Shown: positions 26,441 to 35,855, counted from the stretch's first letter. The stretch is DNA of 64,000 nucleotides from an uncultured Collinsella sp. (GCA_958413895.1 CATYVQ010000007.1:58884-122883), one strand, 5' to 3'. Numbers and translations: made by a program. The notes: generated by a model not told the origin, from the sequence alone.

Positions 26441-27529
26441 TTAGGCCAGGATAGAGTGGCCGTAGGCGTTGGCGGCCTTGATGGCGGCGGCGAACTTCTT
26501 GTCGGTGAAGGGCTCCGGGTTGCCCTGCTTCCACTCGTTGGTGGCGTGTGCGTACTTGCACAGAGCAGGGATATCGGCCTCGGAAAGCCCGACCCGCTCA
26601 AGCGTCACGGGCAGGCCCATCTGCTTGTTAAAGGCGGCGTAGCGCTCAAGGTTCTCGGTGTCGCCCGTGTAGGCGAACAACACCAGCACGCCCAGGCTTA
26701 CGACTTCGCCGTGCAGGTAGGTGCCCTCACGCGGAATGCTGCAGGTGGCGTTGTAGAACGCGTGCGCCACGCTCGAGTTGTAGTAGTAATCGTTCTGGTT
26801 GGTCAGGTTCGAGACATAGCCCGTGTTGACCACGATGTCGAGCGCGATCTGCTTGACGGCCTCGCTCGACAGATTCTGACGAACGTCCTCAAGACCCTGA
26901 ACACCGTAGGTAAACAGCGGCTCGGAACAGGTGTGGGCAAGAGCCAGGCCAAGGCCGGCGGTGTGCTCCAGGTCGCCGGCGCTCGTGGCGTACTCGACTT
27001 CGGGCTGCTTGGACAGGGCGTCGCCCACGCCGGCCCAGAAGTACTCCGCCGGAGCCTCGGCGATGATCTTGGGATTGATGAAGATGTGCGCCGGTCGGTT
27101 GGGGTACGAATAGCCCTCGAGCGATCCATCGTCGTTGTAGACGACGGCAATGGCGGTCGCGGCGGAACAGTTAGAGCAAATCGTCGGCACCGTAAAGACA
27201 ATCTTCTTGAGCTCGATTGCCGCTGTCTTGACGGTGTCGAGTGCCTTGCCGCCGCCACAGGCGATAAGCACGTCTGCCTGCTGGCAAGCGGGGGAGTTCA
27301 CGACCTTGGCGATATTGGCGCGCGTACTGTTGGTGCCGTAGACGCGCGTCTCCAGAATCTCGACGTCGGTACCTTCAAGCGCCGCCTCGATGCCCGGCAG
27401 CGCCGCAGCTAGGGCTCGCTTGCCGCCAATGATGGCGACCTTGGTCGCTCCGTACTCTGCCAGTGCGGCGGGCAGCTCGGTAAAGCAATCCTCGCCGACG
27501 GTATAATCACTCATTCCAATCGTGCGCAT
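26441..27529 (-). CDS. gldA: Glycerol dehydrogenase (iron-containing alcohol dehydrogenase family)
   Basis: 362-aa cytosolic NAD-dependent dehydrogenase, most like GldA, which interconverts glycerol and dihydroxyacetone. The NAD-binding motif is GGGKALDTVKTAA (~94). Metal ligands appear as the Asp of GVGDALSKQPE, the His of SSVAHAFYN and the His of YLHGEVVSLGV. TVPTICSNCSAATAIAVVYND matches GldA rather than butanol dehydrogenases. AGAAGG precedes the ATG at 27529. It stands alone, convergent with the DUF523 gene and divergent from the ileS leader. Substrate preference cannot be proven from sequence. Confidence 0.85.
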   Translation of the reverse strand: MRTIGMSDYTVGEDCFTELPAALAEYGATKVAIIGGKRALAAALPGIEAALEGTDVEILETRVYGTNSTRANIAKVVNSPACQQADVLIACGGGKALDTVKTAAIELKKIVFTVPTICSNCSAATAIAVVYNDDGSLEGYSYPNRPAHIFINPKIIAEAPAEYFWAGVGDALSKQPEVEYATSAGDLEHTAGLGLALAHTCSEPLFTYGVQGLEDVRQNLSSEAVKQIALDIVVNTGYVSNLTNQNDYYYNSSVAHAFYNATCSIPREGTYLHGEVVSLGVLVLFAYTGDTENLERYAAFNKQMGLPVTLERVGLSEADIPALCKYAHATNEWKQGNPEPFTDKKFAAAIKAANAYGHSILA

Positions 27530-27670
27530 GGCAACCTTCTTTCTTTCGATAAAGTGCTTTCAGGTATTTTGCTCCTAGAGAAGGTCCACAGCCGCGAGAA
27601 ATTTCGAACGTATAAAACCAGTGTTGAGGGTTTTTCGCCGGCGCGGAACGTGCTAGCATACTCCGCATAA

Positions 27671-27980
27671 GCGTTGATGGGGACGAGTAGTCGGCCGTCC
27701 GCATGTTACAGAGAGCGGGGAGCGCTGAGAACCCGTGCATGCGACCGATGAAAATCACCCCGGAGCTGCGGTCCCAACGGACGCGTCGCACAGGCTCGTC
27801 TTAGTAGATATCGCCGAGATGGTCGTCGATACAGGCCAGCCGAGTAACGGATGCGAGCGCGCGAATACGCGGGCGAGGGCATCTAAGCTGGGTGGTTAAA
27901 CGAAGAGCTTTTGCGGGCGTACAGTCCGTTTTGTGGCGCTTCGTCCCAGCTTGTAGGGACGGGCGCTTTTTTGGTGCCCA
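27671..27980 (+). promoter_or_regulatory. T-box riboswitch of ileS
   Basis: Tandem T-box landmarks: GATGGGGACGAGTAG and CAGAGAG at the start of stem I, and GCTGAGAACCC in its distal part. The specifier region GAAAATCACCCCGGAG has the isoleucine codon ATC at 27754-27756. The antiterminator bulge is GGGTGGTTAAACG (27890-27902), where TGGT can pair with the ACCA end of tRNA-Ile; the canonical continuation is TGGTACCGCG, so this one is divergent. The transcript ends with a terminator hairpin GCGCTTCGTCCC / GGGACGGGCGC plus T6 at 27936-27972. Uncharged tRNA-Ile should prevent termination and raise ileS expression. It also fills the gap between gldA and ileS. Confidence 0.9.
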
Positions 27981-28015
27981 ACGGGCGTGCGCGCCCACGA
28001 CATGAAAGGGGTACC

Positions 28016-30817
28016 GTGGCAAACGAGTACAAGCAGACGATGAATCTGCCCAAGACCGGTTTTCCCATGCGTGCCGGTCTTTCCAAGTCCGAGCCCAAGC
28101 GACTCAAGGACTGGCAGGACAACAAGGTCTACGAGCAGGTTCTGAAGAAGAACGAGGGTCACAAGAAGTTCGTGCTGCACGACGGCCCTCCGTACGCCAA
28201 CGGCCCGATCCACATCGGCCACGCCATGAACAAGATCTCCAAGGACATGATCAACCGTTACTGGATGATGCAGGGCTATGAGGTTCCCTATGTCCCCGGT
28301 TGGGACTGCCATGGCCAGCCGATCGAGCATAAGGTCGAGGAGAAGCTCGGCACCGAGAAGTTCAACCAGACCTCCACGGCTAAGATCCGCGAGCTTTGCA
28401 ACAAGTTCGCTGTCGAGAACATCGAGCTGCAGAAGGCCGGCTTCCGTCGCCTGGGCGTGCTCGGCGATTGGGACAACCCCTATCTGACGCTCTATCACCA
28501 GCATGACGCTGCCGACATCGAGGTTTTCAAGGCCATGTTCGACAAGGGCATGATCTATCGCGGTCACAAGCCCGTCCACTGGTGCAAGCACTGCCATACC
28601 GCACTTGCTGAGGCCGAGATTGAGTACTCCGACGAGACGAGCCCGTCCATCTTCGTGCGCTTTGAGATGACCTCCAAGCCCGCCGGCCTCGAGAACTTCG
28701 ACGGCCCGGTTGACTTTATCATCTGGACGACCACGCCGTGGACCATCCCCTCCGACCAGGCAGTTTCTCTCAAGCCCGGTGCCGCCTACGTCGCCGTTGA
28801 GCACGACGGCCGCGCCGAGGTCATGCTCGAGGACCTGGCTCCCAAGTGCTGCGAGGAGTTTGGCTGGGAGTACACCCCGGTTGTGGTCGACGGCAAGCCC
28901 TATGTGGTTCCCGCCGAGACCTTCCATCACATTCACTATAAGCAGCCGATCTTTGACGGTGTTGAGGGCGTGGCACTGTTGGCCGATTACGTCGGTGTCG
29001 ATGACGGTACCGGTATCGTCCACAACTCGCCCGGTCACGGCGTCGACGACTACTTCGCCTGCCTCAAGGAGGGCATCACCGACATTTGCATGCCGGTCGA
29101 TGACGACGGCAAGTTCTACACCGGCGAGGAGTTTGGCACCGGCGGCCCCTTCAGCGGCATGGATACCGACGAGGCCAACCCGCACATCATCGAGTTCCTG
29201 CGCGAGCGCGGCACCCTGGTCCTCGAGAAGAAGATCACGCACAGCTATCCGCACTGCTGGCGCTGCAAGCACCCGGTGCTCTTCCGTGCTACCGACCAGT
29301 GGTTCGTCTCGATGGACAAGACCGGTCTGCGCGAGCAGGCTGGCAAAGAGGTCCGCGAGAACGTCAAGTGGTATCCGGCTCACGCCGCCAACCGCATCGG
29401 CGCCATGGTCGAGCAGCGTCCCGACTGGTGCATCAGCCGTCAGCGCAACTGGGGCGTGCCTATCCCCAGCTACACTTGCGCCGACTGCGGCGAGAAGGTC
29501 ATGAATGACGCCACGCTCGACGCCGTCATCAAGCTCTTCCACGAGAAGGGCTCCGACGCCTGGTTCACCGACGCTCCCGAGAGTTACCTGGGCGAGGCTT
29601 GCGTTTGCCCCAAGTGTGGCGGCCATCACCTCAAGGCTGATAAGGACATTCTCGACGTGTGGTGGGACTCCGGCGTGTCCTGGAAGGCCGTCTGCGAGTA
29701 TCGACCCGAGCTTGAGTACCCGGCTGACGTGTATCTCGAGGGCTCCGACCAGCATCGCGGTTGGTTCCAGAGCTCGCTGCTCACCTCGGTGGGTGCCAAC
29801 GGCCATGCTCCGTACAAGGCGGTCGTCTCGCAGGGCTTCACGCTCGATGGCCAGGGCCGCAAGATGTCCAAGTCGCTCGGCAACGTCATCGACCCCAACA
29901 AGGTCTGCGACGAGATGGGCGCTGACATCATCCGTCTGTGGGTTGCCTCCGTCGACACCAGCTCCGACGTCTCCATCGACCATGAGATTCTCGCTCGTAC
30001 GTCCGATGCCTACCGTCGTTTCCGCAACACGCTGCGCTTCCTGCTCTCTGAGCTCGAGGGTCAGTTTGAGCCCGAGACCGACGGCGTCGCCTTTGCCGAC
30101 TTGCTGCCGCTCGACAAGCTCATGGTTGCCCGCCTGACTCAGGTCCAGGCCGAGGTCGACGATGCTTACGCCAGCTACGAGTTCCCGCGCGCCTACCGTG
30201 CGCTCTACGACTTCGTGGTTACTGAGCTCTCCAACGTGTACCTCGACGCCCTGAAGGACCGTCTGTACTGCGACAAGCCCGGCTCGCTCGAGCGCCGCAG
30301 CGCCCAGACCGTGCTGGCCGAGCTCTTCTCGATGCTCGTGCGCGACCTGCAGCCGATCCTGTCCTACACGGTCGACGAGGCCATGGCCTATGCGCCCGCC
30401 GGCTGCGTCGATCACCAGAAGTACGCCGCGCTACTCGATTGGTACAAGTCGCCCATCACGGTCGACGAGGCCAATGAGTTCGGGGGCGTGCTCGAGGCTT
30501 CGCTCGAGCTCCGTAGCGCCGTGACCAAGGCCCTTGAGGATGCCCGTTCTGCCGGCACCTTCACTAAGAGCCAGCAGGTCCGCGTCAAGGCGGTCGTTCC
30601 TGCCGAGATGTACGCGCTGCTGACCGGCGACAAGGCCGTCGACCTGGCTGAGTTCTACATCGTCTCCGATGTTGAGCTGACCCCGGGCGAGGAACTCTCC
30701 GTTGCCATCGAGGCAGCCGAGGGCGAGTGCTGCGACCGTTGCTGGAACTACCGCACCACCGTCGGCGAGTACAACGGCCACGCGCATATCTGCAAGCGCT
30801 GCGCGAATGCCCTGTAG
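28016..30817 (+). CDS. ileS: Isoleucyl-tRNA synthetase
   Basis: 933-aa class I synthetase charging tRNA-Ile. The HIGH motif is in PYANGPIHIGHAMNK (~residues 61-75), the editing CP1 domain is in the middle (TTTPWTIPSDQAV), KMSKSLGN is at ~616, and the C-terminal zinc finger is CDRCWNY...CKRC. This is the eubacterial (mupirocin-sensitive) type by length and the C-terminal zinc finger. GTG 28016 follows GAAAGGGG (28004-28011), which is about 35 bp after the T-box terminator; the frame is open further upstream into the terminator but that part is leader RNA. Confidence 0.97.
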   Translation: MANEYKQTMNLPKTGFPMRAGLSKSEPKRLKDWQDNKVYEQVLKKNEGHKKFVLHDGPPYANGPIHIGHAMNKISKDMINRYWMMQGYEVPYVPGWDCHGQPIEHKVEEKLGTEKFNQTSTAKIRELCNKFAVENIELQKAGFRRLGVLGDWDNPYLTLYHQHDAADIEVFKAMFDKGMIYRGHKPVHWCKHCHTALAEAEIEYSDETSPSIFVRFEMTSKPAGLENFDGPVDFIIWTTTPWTIPSDQAVSLKPGAAYVAVEHDGRAEVMLEDLAPKCCEEFGWEYTPVVVDGKPYVVPAETFHHIHYKQPIFDGVEGVALLADYVGVDDGTGIVHNSPGHGVDDYFACLKEGITDICMPVDDDGKFYTGEEFGTGGPFSGMDTDEANPHIIEFLRERGTLVLEKKITHSYPHCWRCKHPVLFRATDQWFVSMDKTGLREQAGKEVRENVKWYPAHAANRIGAMVEQRPDWCISRQRNWGVPIPSYTCADCGEKVMNDATLDAVIKLFHEKGSDAWFTDAPESYLGEACVCPKCGGHHLKADKDILDVWWDSGVSWKAVCEYRPELEYPADVYLEGSDQHRGWFQSSLLTSVGANGHAPYKAVVSQGFTLDGQGRKMSKSLGNVIDPNKVCDEMGADIIRLWVASVDTSSDVSIDHEILARTSDAYRRFRNTLRFLLSELEGQFEPETDGVAFADLLPLDKLMVARLTQVQAEVDDAYASYEFPRAYRALYDFVVTELSNVYLDALKDRLYCDKPGSLERRSAQTVLAELFSMLVRDLQPILSYTVDEAMAYAPAGCVDHQKYAALLDWYKSPITVDEANEFGGVLEASLELRSAVTKALEDARSAGTFTKSQQVRVKAVVPAEMYALLTGDKAVDLAEFYIVSDVELTPGEELSVAIEAAEGECCDRCWNYRTTVGEYNGHAHICKRCANAL

Positions 30818-30892
30818 GTTCCGCCGTTCTTCCGAACGGCGGACCTGCCGACGCTGCGCGGGCCGCATTTGGACAATCTGACGTTCAATTTC

Positions 30893-30922
30893 AAGGGCGC
30901 GACCGAAAGGTCAGCGCCCTTT
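30893..30922 (+). terminator. ileS terminator region
   Basis: AAGGGCGC-GACC-gaaa-GGTC-A-GCGCCCTT with a T-rich tail (TTTCATTTC). An earlier hairpin AGGT-CCGCCGTT/AACGGCGG-ACCT lies right after the stop codon at 30816-30845. The rest of 30846-31081 shows no gene that I would support. Confidence 0.8.
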
Positions 30923-31081
30923 CATTTCACGTCACCTTGTCTCAAATGCGACCCGCTCGCTCATTTATGCTCTACCTGCGGTGTTTCCGTTCTTGGGAGA
31001 TTTGTCGCTTCTTGCTTGCGGCAATGTATGATTATCTACTGCGTTAAACGGCATTTGATTATCTGAGGGTAGGGGATTGAT

Positions 31082-31681
31082 TTGGGTCGTGCTGGGGGTA
31101 TGACGCCGCCTTTGCGTTGGCGGTTGGGTGTTGCTGGTGGTGTGGCACTGGTTGTGCTGCTCGTTGACCAGCTGACCAAGCTTGCGGTTCGTGCCGTGGG
31201 CGACGCTTTACATGTGACCGTCATCCCCGGTGTCATCGACTTTATTTTTGTCCGCAATATCGGTGCTGCCTTTAGCATGGGCGAGGGGCATGGCATCGCG
31301 TTTGCCGTGCTGGCGTTGGCGGTTATTATCGCTATCGCCGTGTACCTCGTTCGTGCATCCCAGCTCGCCCATCTTGAGGTTGTGGGCATGGCTATGGTCG
31401 CGGGCGGCGCTATCGGCAACGCGATCGATCGCCTTGTCTTTGGCTTCGTGACCGATTTTATTGCCACCACCTTCATCGACTTCCCCGTCTTTAACGTGGC
31501 CGATATCGGCATCACCGTAGGTGTCGTGCTGGCGCTCATCGGTTATATGTTCTTGAGCCCCGCCGCTCGCGAGGTCGATGCGACCGCCGAGCTCAACGCT
31601 CGTGACGAGGCCCGCGCAAAACGCAAAGCCAAGCAGCGTGGGGAACGTGCCCGCAAGATTCGCGAAAGGAATGAGCGCTAA
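31082..31681 (+). CDS. lspA: Lipoprotein signal peptidase (signal peptidase II)
   Basis: 199-aa inner-membrane aspartyl protease that removes signal peptides from lipid-modified prolipoproteins. Four transmembrane helices are visible. The catalytic Asp pair lies in GAIGNAIDRL...FVTDFI and FNVADIGITVG. The C-terminus has a long, highly charged cytoplasmic tail (~40 residues, RDEARAKRKAKQRGERARK) that is absent from most LspA. TTG 31082 follows AGGGTAGGGG; ATG 31100 is a possible alternative. It is coupled to the next gene by a TAATG overlap, the conserved lspA-rluD order. Confidence 0.94.
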   Translation: MGRAGGMTPPLRWRLGVAGGVALVVLLVDQLTKLAVRAVGDALHVTVIPGVIDFIFVRNIGAAFSMGEGHGIAFAVLALAVIIAIAVYLVRASQLAHLEVVGMAMVAGGAIGNAIDRLVFGFVTDFIATTFIDFPVFNVADIGITVGVVLALIGYMFLSPAAREVDATAELNARDEARAKRKAKQRGERARKIRERNER

Positions 31682-32694
31682 TGGCCGACATCCATATTCT
31701 CGTTGCCGACGATTGCACTGGTCAGCGTCTTGACGCCTTTCTGGGTGCCAACGACGGCTGCCCCACGCGCTCTGCCTGCGCGCATCTGATCGAGGGCGGC
31801 GCCGTCGCTGTCAATGGCGAGACCTGCCTGTCCAAAAAGTACGCCGTGCGAGCCGGCGACCGTATTTCGGTCGATTTGCCCGAGCCGCACGATCCCACCG
31901 ATGTGATTCCCGAGGCCATCCCGCTCGACATTCGCTATGAGGACGATTATCTCATTGTGCTCTCCAAGCAGCGCGGCCTGGTGTGCCATCCTGCGCATGG
32001 TCATGAGAGCGGTACGCTCGCGAATGCCCTGGTCTATCACTGCGGTATCGACCATCTGGGCACCGTGCAGGGTGAGGACCGACCCGGCATCGTGCATCGC
32101 CTGGATCGCGATACCTCGGGCCTTATGCTCGCGGCAAAAGACGACGACACCCAGCGCGCGCTTCAAAATCTTATCCGCACGCGCACGCTCGATCGTCGCT
32201 ATATCACGCTTGTCCACGGGCACATCGCCATGGACGAGGGCACCATCAATACCGGTATTGCCCGTTCCACGCGCGACCGCGTCAAGATGGCGGTTTCGGA
32301 CGACCCCTTTGCCCGTCAGGCCATTACGACCTTCAAGGTGCTCGAGCGCTTTGATTCCACGCGTTTCGACGACGGCTACACGCTTGTCGAGTGCCACCTG
32401 TTTACCGGCAGAACGCACCAGATTCGTGTGCACATGCGCCATATCAACCACGCCTGCGTGGGCGATCCGCTCTACGGCAAGTGCGATGCGCGTGCCGATC
32501 AGGGTCTGACCAGGCAGTTCCTTCATTCCTGGCGCGTGGCGTTCGACCATCCCGTGACGGGGGAGCGCATTGAGTGCCGCGACGAGTTGCCCTGGGATCT
32601 CGCTGCGGTTCTTGACGATCTGGCTCCGCGCTCGCTCGGTCGCACTGCCGCCGGTGACGAAATCGTCTCTCAGCTCGGTCTGCTCGAAGCCTAG
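31681..32694 (+). CDS. rluD: RluA-family pseudouridine synthase (RluD-like)
   Basis: 337-aa pseudouridine synthase for rRNA or tRNA. An N-terminal S4 RNA-binding domain (~15-75, CAHLIEGGAVAVNGE) precedes the catalytic domain, whose motif HRLDRDTSGLMLAAK holds the nucleophilic Asp. RTHQIRVHMRHINHACVGDPLYG is the second RluA hallmark. Target assignment to RluD sites (23S helix 69) is inferred from lspA adjacency and architecture. It starts within the lspA stop codon. Confidence 0.93.
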   Translation: MADIHILVADDCTGQRLDAFLGANDGCPTRSACAHLIEGGAVAVNGETCLSKKYAVRAGDRISVDLPEPHDPTDVIPEAIPLDIRYEDDYLIVLSKQRGLVCHPAHGHESGTLANALVYHCGIDHLGTVQGEDRPGIVHRLDRDTSGLMLAAKDDDTQRALQNLIRTRTLDRRYITLVHGHIAMDEGTINTGIARSTRDRVKMAVSDDPFARQAITTFKVLERFDSTRFDDGYTLVECHLFTGRTHQIRVHMRHINHACVGDPLYGKCDARADQGLTRQFLHSWRVAFDHPVTGERIECRDELPWDLAAVLDDLAPRSLGRTAAGDEIVSQLGLLEA

Positions 32695-32776
32695 CCAGTA
32701 TTAGGTGGTTTCTTGAACTCGGTAAGCCTGCGGTAAGATATACGGTTGTTTACGTAACGCGTTCTCGGGAGCCTGC

Positions 32777-34072
32777 ATGCTCGCCTTTTTACAAACCAAC
32801 ACACCCATCGTGGTCTTCAACCAGATTGTCGTCACGCTGCTCACGGTCTGCTTTCTGTACCAGGTGGTCTTCTTTGTCATTGGCGCTCTTCGTGGCGAGG
32901 TCGCGCCTCCCAAGGCCAAAAAACTCCATCGTTATGCTTTCTTTATCGCGGCGCATAACGAGGAGGCCGTGATCGCCAACCTTGTTCGCTCCATCAAGGA
33001 CCAGGATTATCCGTCCGAGCTTATCGAGGTCTTCGTGGTTGCCGACGCCTGCACCGACAACACCGCACAGCTCGCGCGCGAGGCAGGTGCCATTGTTTAC
33101 GAGCGCAATGATCTTGCCCGTAAGGGTAAGAGCTGGGTCATGGACTTTGGCTTCGACCGCATCCTTAACGAGTATCCCGACACGTTTGAAGGCTACTTTA
33201 TCTTCGATGCCGATAACGTTATCTCCCGCGATTACGTGTCCAAGATGAACGATGCCTTTGACCAGGGATTCCATGTGGTCACGAGCTATCGCAACTCCAA
33301 GAATTTTGGCAGCTCGTGGATCTCGGCAGCTAATGCTACTTGGTACCTGCGCGAGGCGCGCTTTCTCAACAACGCGCGTAATATCTGTAAGACGTCTTGC
33401 GCCGTCTCGGGTTCGGGCTACCTCATCTCCGCCAGTGTTATTGAGGGCATGCACGGCTGGCAGTTCCACACGCTGACCGAGGACATTCAGTTCACTACGT
33501 TCTGCGCTATTCACGGTATTCGCATTGGCTATGCGCCGGCGGAGTTCTTTGACGAGCAACCCGTGACGTTCAAGGCATCCTGGAAGCAGCGTATGCGCTG
33601 GACCAAGGGCTTTTACCAGGTGTTCTTTACCTACGGCAAGCATCTGGTCAAGTCGACGTTCCGCTATCATCGCTTTGCCGCCTACGACATGTTCATGACG
33701 ATCGCCCCGGGTATGCTGCTATCGCTGATCTCGATGCTCGCTAATGCGACGTTCTTGATTGTGGGTGGCCTTTCGCATGGTTTCTTGGCTACCGAAGTCG
33801 AGATGCAGGCGTGCGCCGCTTCGCTCATTATGACCTTCGCCATGATGTATCAGACCTTCTTTATCCTGGCGCTGCTCACGACTATCTTTGAGTACAAGCA
33901 CATTCACTGCGCGCAAAAGTGGCGTCTGGTGACTAACCTGTTTACCTTCCCGATCTTTATGTTCAGCTATATCCCCATCACGGTGGCCGCGCTGTTCCTG
34001 AAGGTCGACTGGGTTCCTACCCAGCATGCCGTAAACGTCACCCTCGACGAGGTCATGCAAGGCGCCAAATAA
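32777..34072 (+). CDS. Membrane glycosyltransferase, family 2
   Basis: 431-aa processive-type GT2 glycosyltransferase. An N-terminal transmembrane helix (residues ~13-37) precedes the catalytic domain with AAHNEEAVIANLVRSI, VVADACTDNTA, FDADN (DxD metal site), TLTEDIQF and the QxxRW-like KQRMRW. Three or more C-terminal membrane helices follow. Such enzymes build polysaccharides such as poly-N-acetylglucosamine, hyaluronan or cellulose; the substrate cannot be told from sequence. It is monocistronic, with a terminator directly behind it. A weak promoter (TTGAAC, TAAGAT) lies upstream near 32714-32740. Confidence 0.88.
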   Translation: MLAFLQTNTPIVVFNQIVVTLLTVCFLYQVVFFVIGALRGEVAPPKAKKLHRYAFFIAAHNEEAVIANLVRSIKDQDYPSELIEVFVVADACTDNTAQLAREAGAIVYERNDLARKGKSWVMDFGFDRILNEYPDTFEGYFIFDADNVISRDYVSKMNDAFDQGFHVVTSYRNSKNFGSSWISAANATWYLREARFLNNARNICKTSCAVSGSGYLISASVIEGMHGWQFHTLTEDIQFTTFCAIHGIRIGYAPAEFFDEQPVTFKASWKQRMRWTKGFYQVFFTYGKHLVKSTFRYHRFAAYDMFMTIAPGMLLSLISMLANATFLIVGGLSHGFLATEVEMQACAASLIMTFAMMYQTFFILALLTTIFEYKHIHCAQKWRLVTNLFTFPIFMFSYIPITVAALFLKVDWVPTQHAVNVTLDEVMQGAK

Positions 34073-34080
34073 CCACCACC

Positions 34081-34122
34081 AAAACCACCGCAAAGGGGAC
34101 AGGCACCTTTGTGGTGGTTTTT
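34081..34122 (+). terminator. Terminator hairpin with GGGGACAGGCA loop
   Basis: AAAACCACCGCAAAGG pairs with CCTTTGTGGTGGTTTT with one mismatch around the loop GGACAGGCA, then TTGC. Its AAAGG/CCTTTGtGG core matches the hairpin at 26395-26434, so both may come from one repeat family. Confidence 0.9.
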
Positions 34123-34153
34123 GCTTTTGCGATGCAGCTCGAGGAGGTACTCG

Positions 34154-34576
34154 ATGTTTTATATCCCGTTTTGGATTTGCATCTTTGCCGGCGCGGCGAT
34201 TGATGCCCGTCAGCGACGTTTTCCCAATGAGCTTGCCGGTGCGTGTGCGGTGACGGCGTTAGTGGGCGTTTGGCTCGACAAAGGCGTTAACACGGCGCTT
34301 GACCATGCCGGTCTTGCGGTCATCGTCTACCTTGCCCTTGTTCTGACTGAGTCCCTCTGGCGTCGTTTTCGCCAAACCTCGGGCATTGGCATGGGGGACG
34401 CCAAAGCATTCTTCGCGCTTTGCACGCTCGACCCTATGGGTGGCATCGTGGCATTTGCCGTCGCGCTCCTGGTCCTTGCCCTCTCCTGCGTCATCACAAA
34501 ATCGCGCTCCCTGCCATTGCTCCCGTTTTTGGTGCCGATTTTTGCCATAATCGAGGTTGTGGGCTGCACTTTGTAA
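34154..34576 (+). CDS. Prepilin peptidase-like A24 domain protein
   Basis: 140-aa membrane protein matching only the A24 aspartic peptidase half of prepilin peptidases. The first Asp is in AAIDARQRRFPNELAG and the second in the GMGDAKAF motif (GxGD), with four to five hydrophobic helices. The N-terminal methylase domain with its Cys pairs is absent, so it resembles small TadV/FlaK-type preflagellin/prepilin peptidases. No pilin or Tad genes are in the window, so its substrate is unknown. ATG 34154 has GAGGAGG (34141-34147) close upstream. Confidence 0.85.
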   Translation: MFYIPFWICIFAGAAIDARQRRFPNELAGACAVTALVGVWLDKGVNTALDHAGLAVIVYLALVLTESLWRRFRQTSGIGMGDAKAFFALCTLDPMGGIVAFAVALLVLALSCVITKSRSLPLLPFLVPIFAIIEVVGCTL

Positions 34577-34607
34577 CCGATTGCGCATCCTTCTTAAGGA
34601 GCATGCC

Positions 34608-35855
34608 ATGGCAACTAATCAAGAAACGGCCGTCATTAAGGCGCGCATGGACCGTATTCCCTCGGCGTTGTCGCCCGAACTTGTCGAGCGCATTGCCGCC
34701 GATCGCGCTTCGGGCTATGTCAACCCGTATCGTTGTAACGGCTACCAGGTCATTCGTCGTATTGATCGCGCCGCCGACAAAGGCACGCTTATGCGTCCGG
34801 CGTTTATGCGCGACACCGAAAAGATTCTTCATCTTCCGGCTTACACGCGTTATGCAGGCAAAACGCAGGTCTTTAGCTTTCGCAGTAACGATGACCTGTC
34901 GCGCCGCGGTCTGCATGTGCAGCTTGTCTCGCGCATTGCACGCGATATCGGTCGCGCCCTGGGGCTCAACTGCGATTTGATCGAGGCGATTGGCCTGGGC
35001 CACGACTTGGGACACACGCCTTTTGGCCATGCGGGCGAGCGCTTCCTCAACGATATCTATCATGAGCGTACGGGGCGTTATTTTTTCCATAACGTGCAGT
35101 CGGTCCGCGTGCTCGACGCGCTGTACGGCCGCAACGTGTCGCTCCAGACGCTCGACGGCGTGCTATGCCATAACGGCGAGTACGAGCAGCGTGTGTTTGA
35201 GCTCTCGGACATGGGCTCCTTTGACCAGTTCGATCAGACGGTTGAGGACTGTATCGCCACGGGCTATGGCGCTATTGAGCACCTGCGTCCCATGACGCTC
35301 GAAGGCTGTGTGGTCCGCATCTCGGATATCCTTGCCTACGTCGGTCGTGACCGTCAGGATGCGATCGCGGCGGGCCTGCTTTCGCCCGACGCTTTTGATG
35401 ATGGCCGGGGCGGTGCCTACAATAGTTGGATCCTCACGCATGCCTCCATCGATATCGTTGAGCATAGCTATGGTAAGCCGCGCATCGAGATGAGCGAGGA
35501 CCTGTTTGAGGAGATCCGCCGTGCCAAGCGCGAGAACTACGAGAAGATCTATAGCAAGGGCGGTATCGAAGGCGACTCCGAGGCGGAGCTGCGCGAAGCC
35601 TTCGAAAAGCTTTACGACCGTTGCCTGCAGGATATAAACGAAGGTGACGAGTCCTCGTATATCTTTAAACACCACATTTCTCGCATCGAGCAGCAGCTTT
35701 CCTACTACGATCGCGCCTATGCCTGGCAGAACGATAAGGACCAGGCGGTCGTGGATTACATTGCGAGCATGACGGACGGTTATTTCTGCGAACTGACGAG
35801 CAAGCTGTTCCCGGGTCTAAAGTTTCCGCATCGTACCTATATTAACGAACGGTAG
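34608..35855 (+). CDS. HD-domain dNTP triphosphohydrolase (dGTPase-like)
   Basis: 415-aa HD-superfamily phosphohydrolase resembling deoxyguanosinetriphosphate triphosphohydrolases. The metal-binding HD elements are HVQLVSRIARDIGRALGL and IGLGHDLGHTPFGHAGERFLND, followed by YFFHNVQSVRVLD and VVRISDILAYVGRD. It begins with a YVNPYRCNGYQVIRRIDRAADKGTL-like arginine-rich stretch. dNTP specificity is inferred from the family only. ATG 34608 follows TTAAGGAGCATGCC, where AAGGAG is well spaced. It may be co-transcribed with rarA downstream. Confidence 0.85.
   Translation: MATNQETAVIKARMDRIPSALSPELVERIAADRASGYVNPYRCNGYQVIRRIDRAADKGTLMRPAFMRDTEKILHLPAYTRYAGKTQVFSFRSNDDLSRRGLHVQLVSRIARDIGRALGLNCDLIEAIGLGHDLGHTPFGHAGERFLNDIYHERTGRYFFHNVQSVRVLDALYGRNVSLQTLDGVLCHNGEYEQRVFELSDMGSFDQFDQTVEDCIATGYGAIEHLRPMTLEGCVVRISDILAYVGRDRQDAIAAGLLSPDAFDDGRGGAYNSWILTHASIDIVEHSYGKPRIEMSEDLFEEIRRAKRENYEKIYSKGGIEGDSEAELREAFEKLYDRCLQDINEGDESSYIFKHHISRIEQQLSYYDRAYAWQNDKDQAVVDYIASMTDGYFCELTSKLFPGLKFPHRTYINER

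Noticed and set aside
30869..31066. 65-codon plus-strand frame between ileS and lspA
   Set aside because: It spans the ileS terminator hairpin and has no ribosome site or domain.
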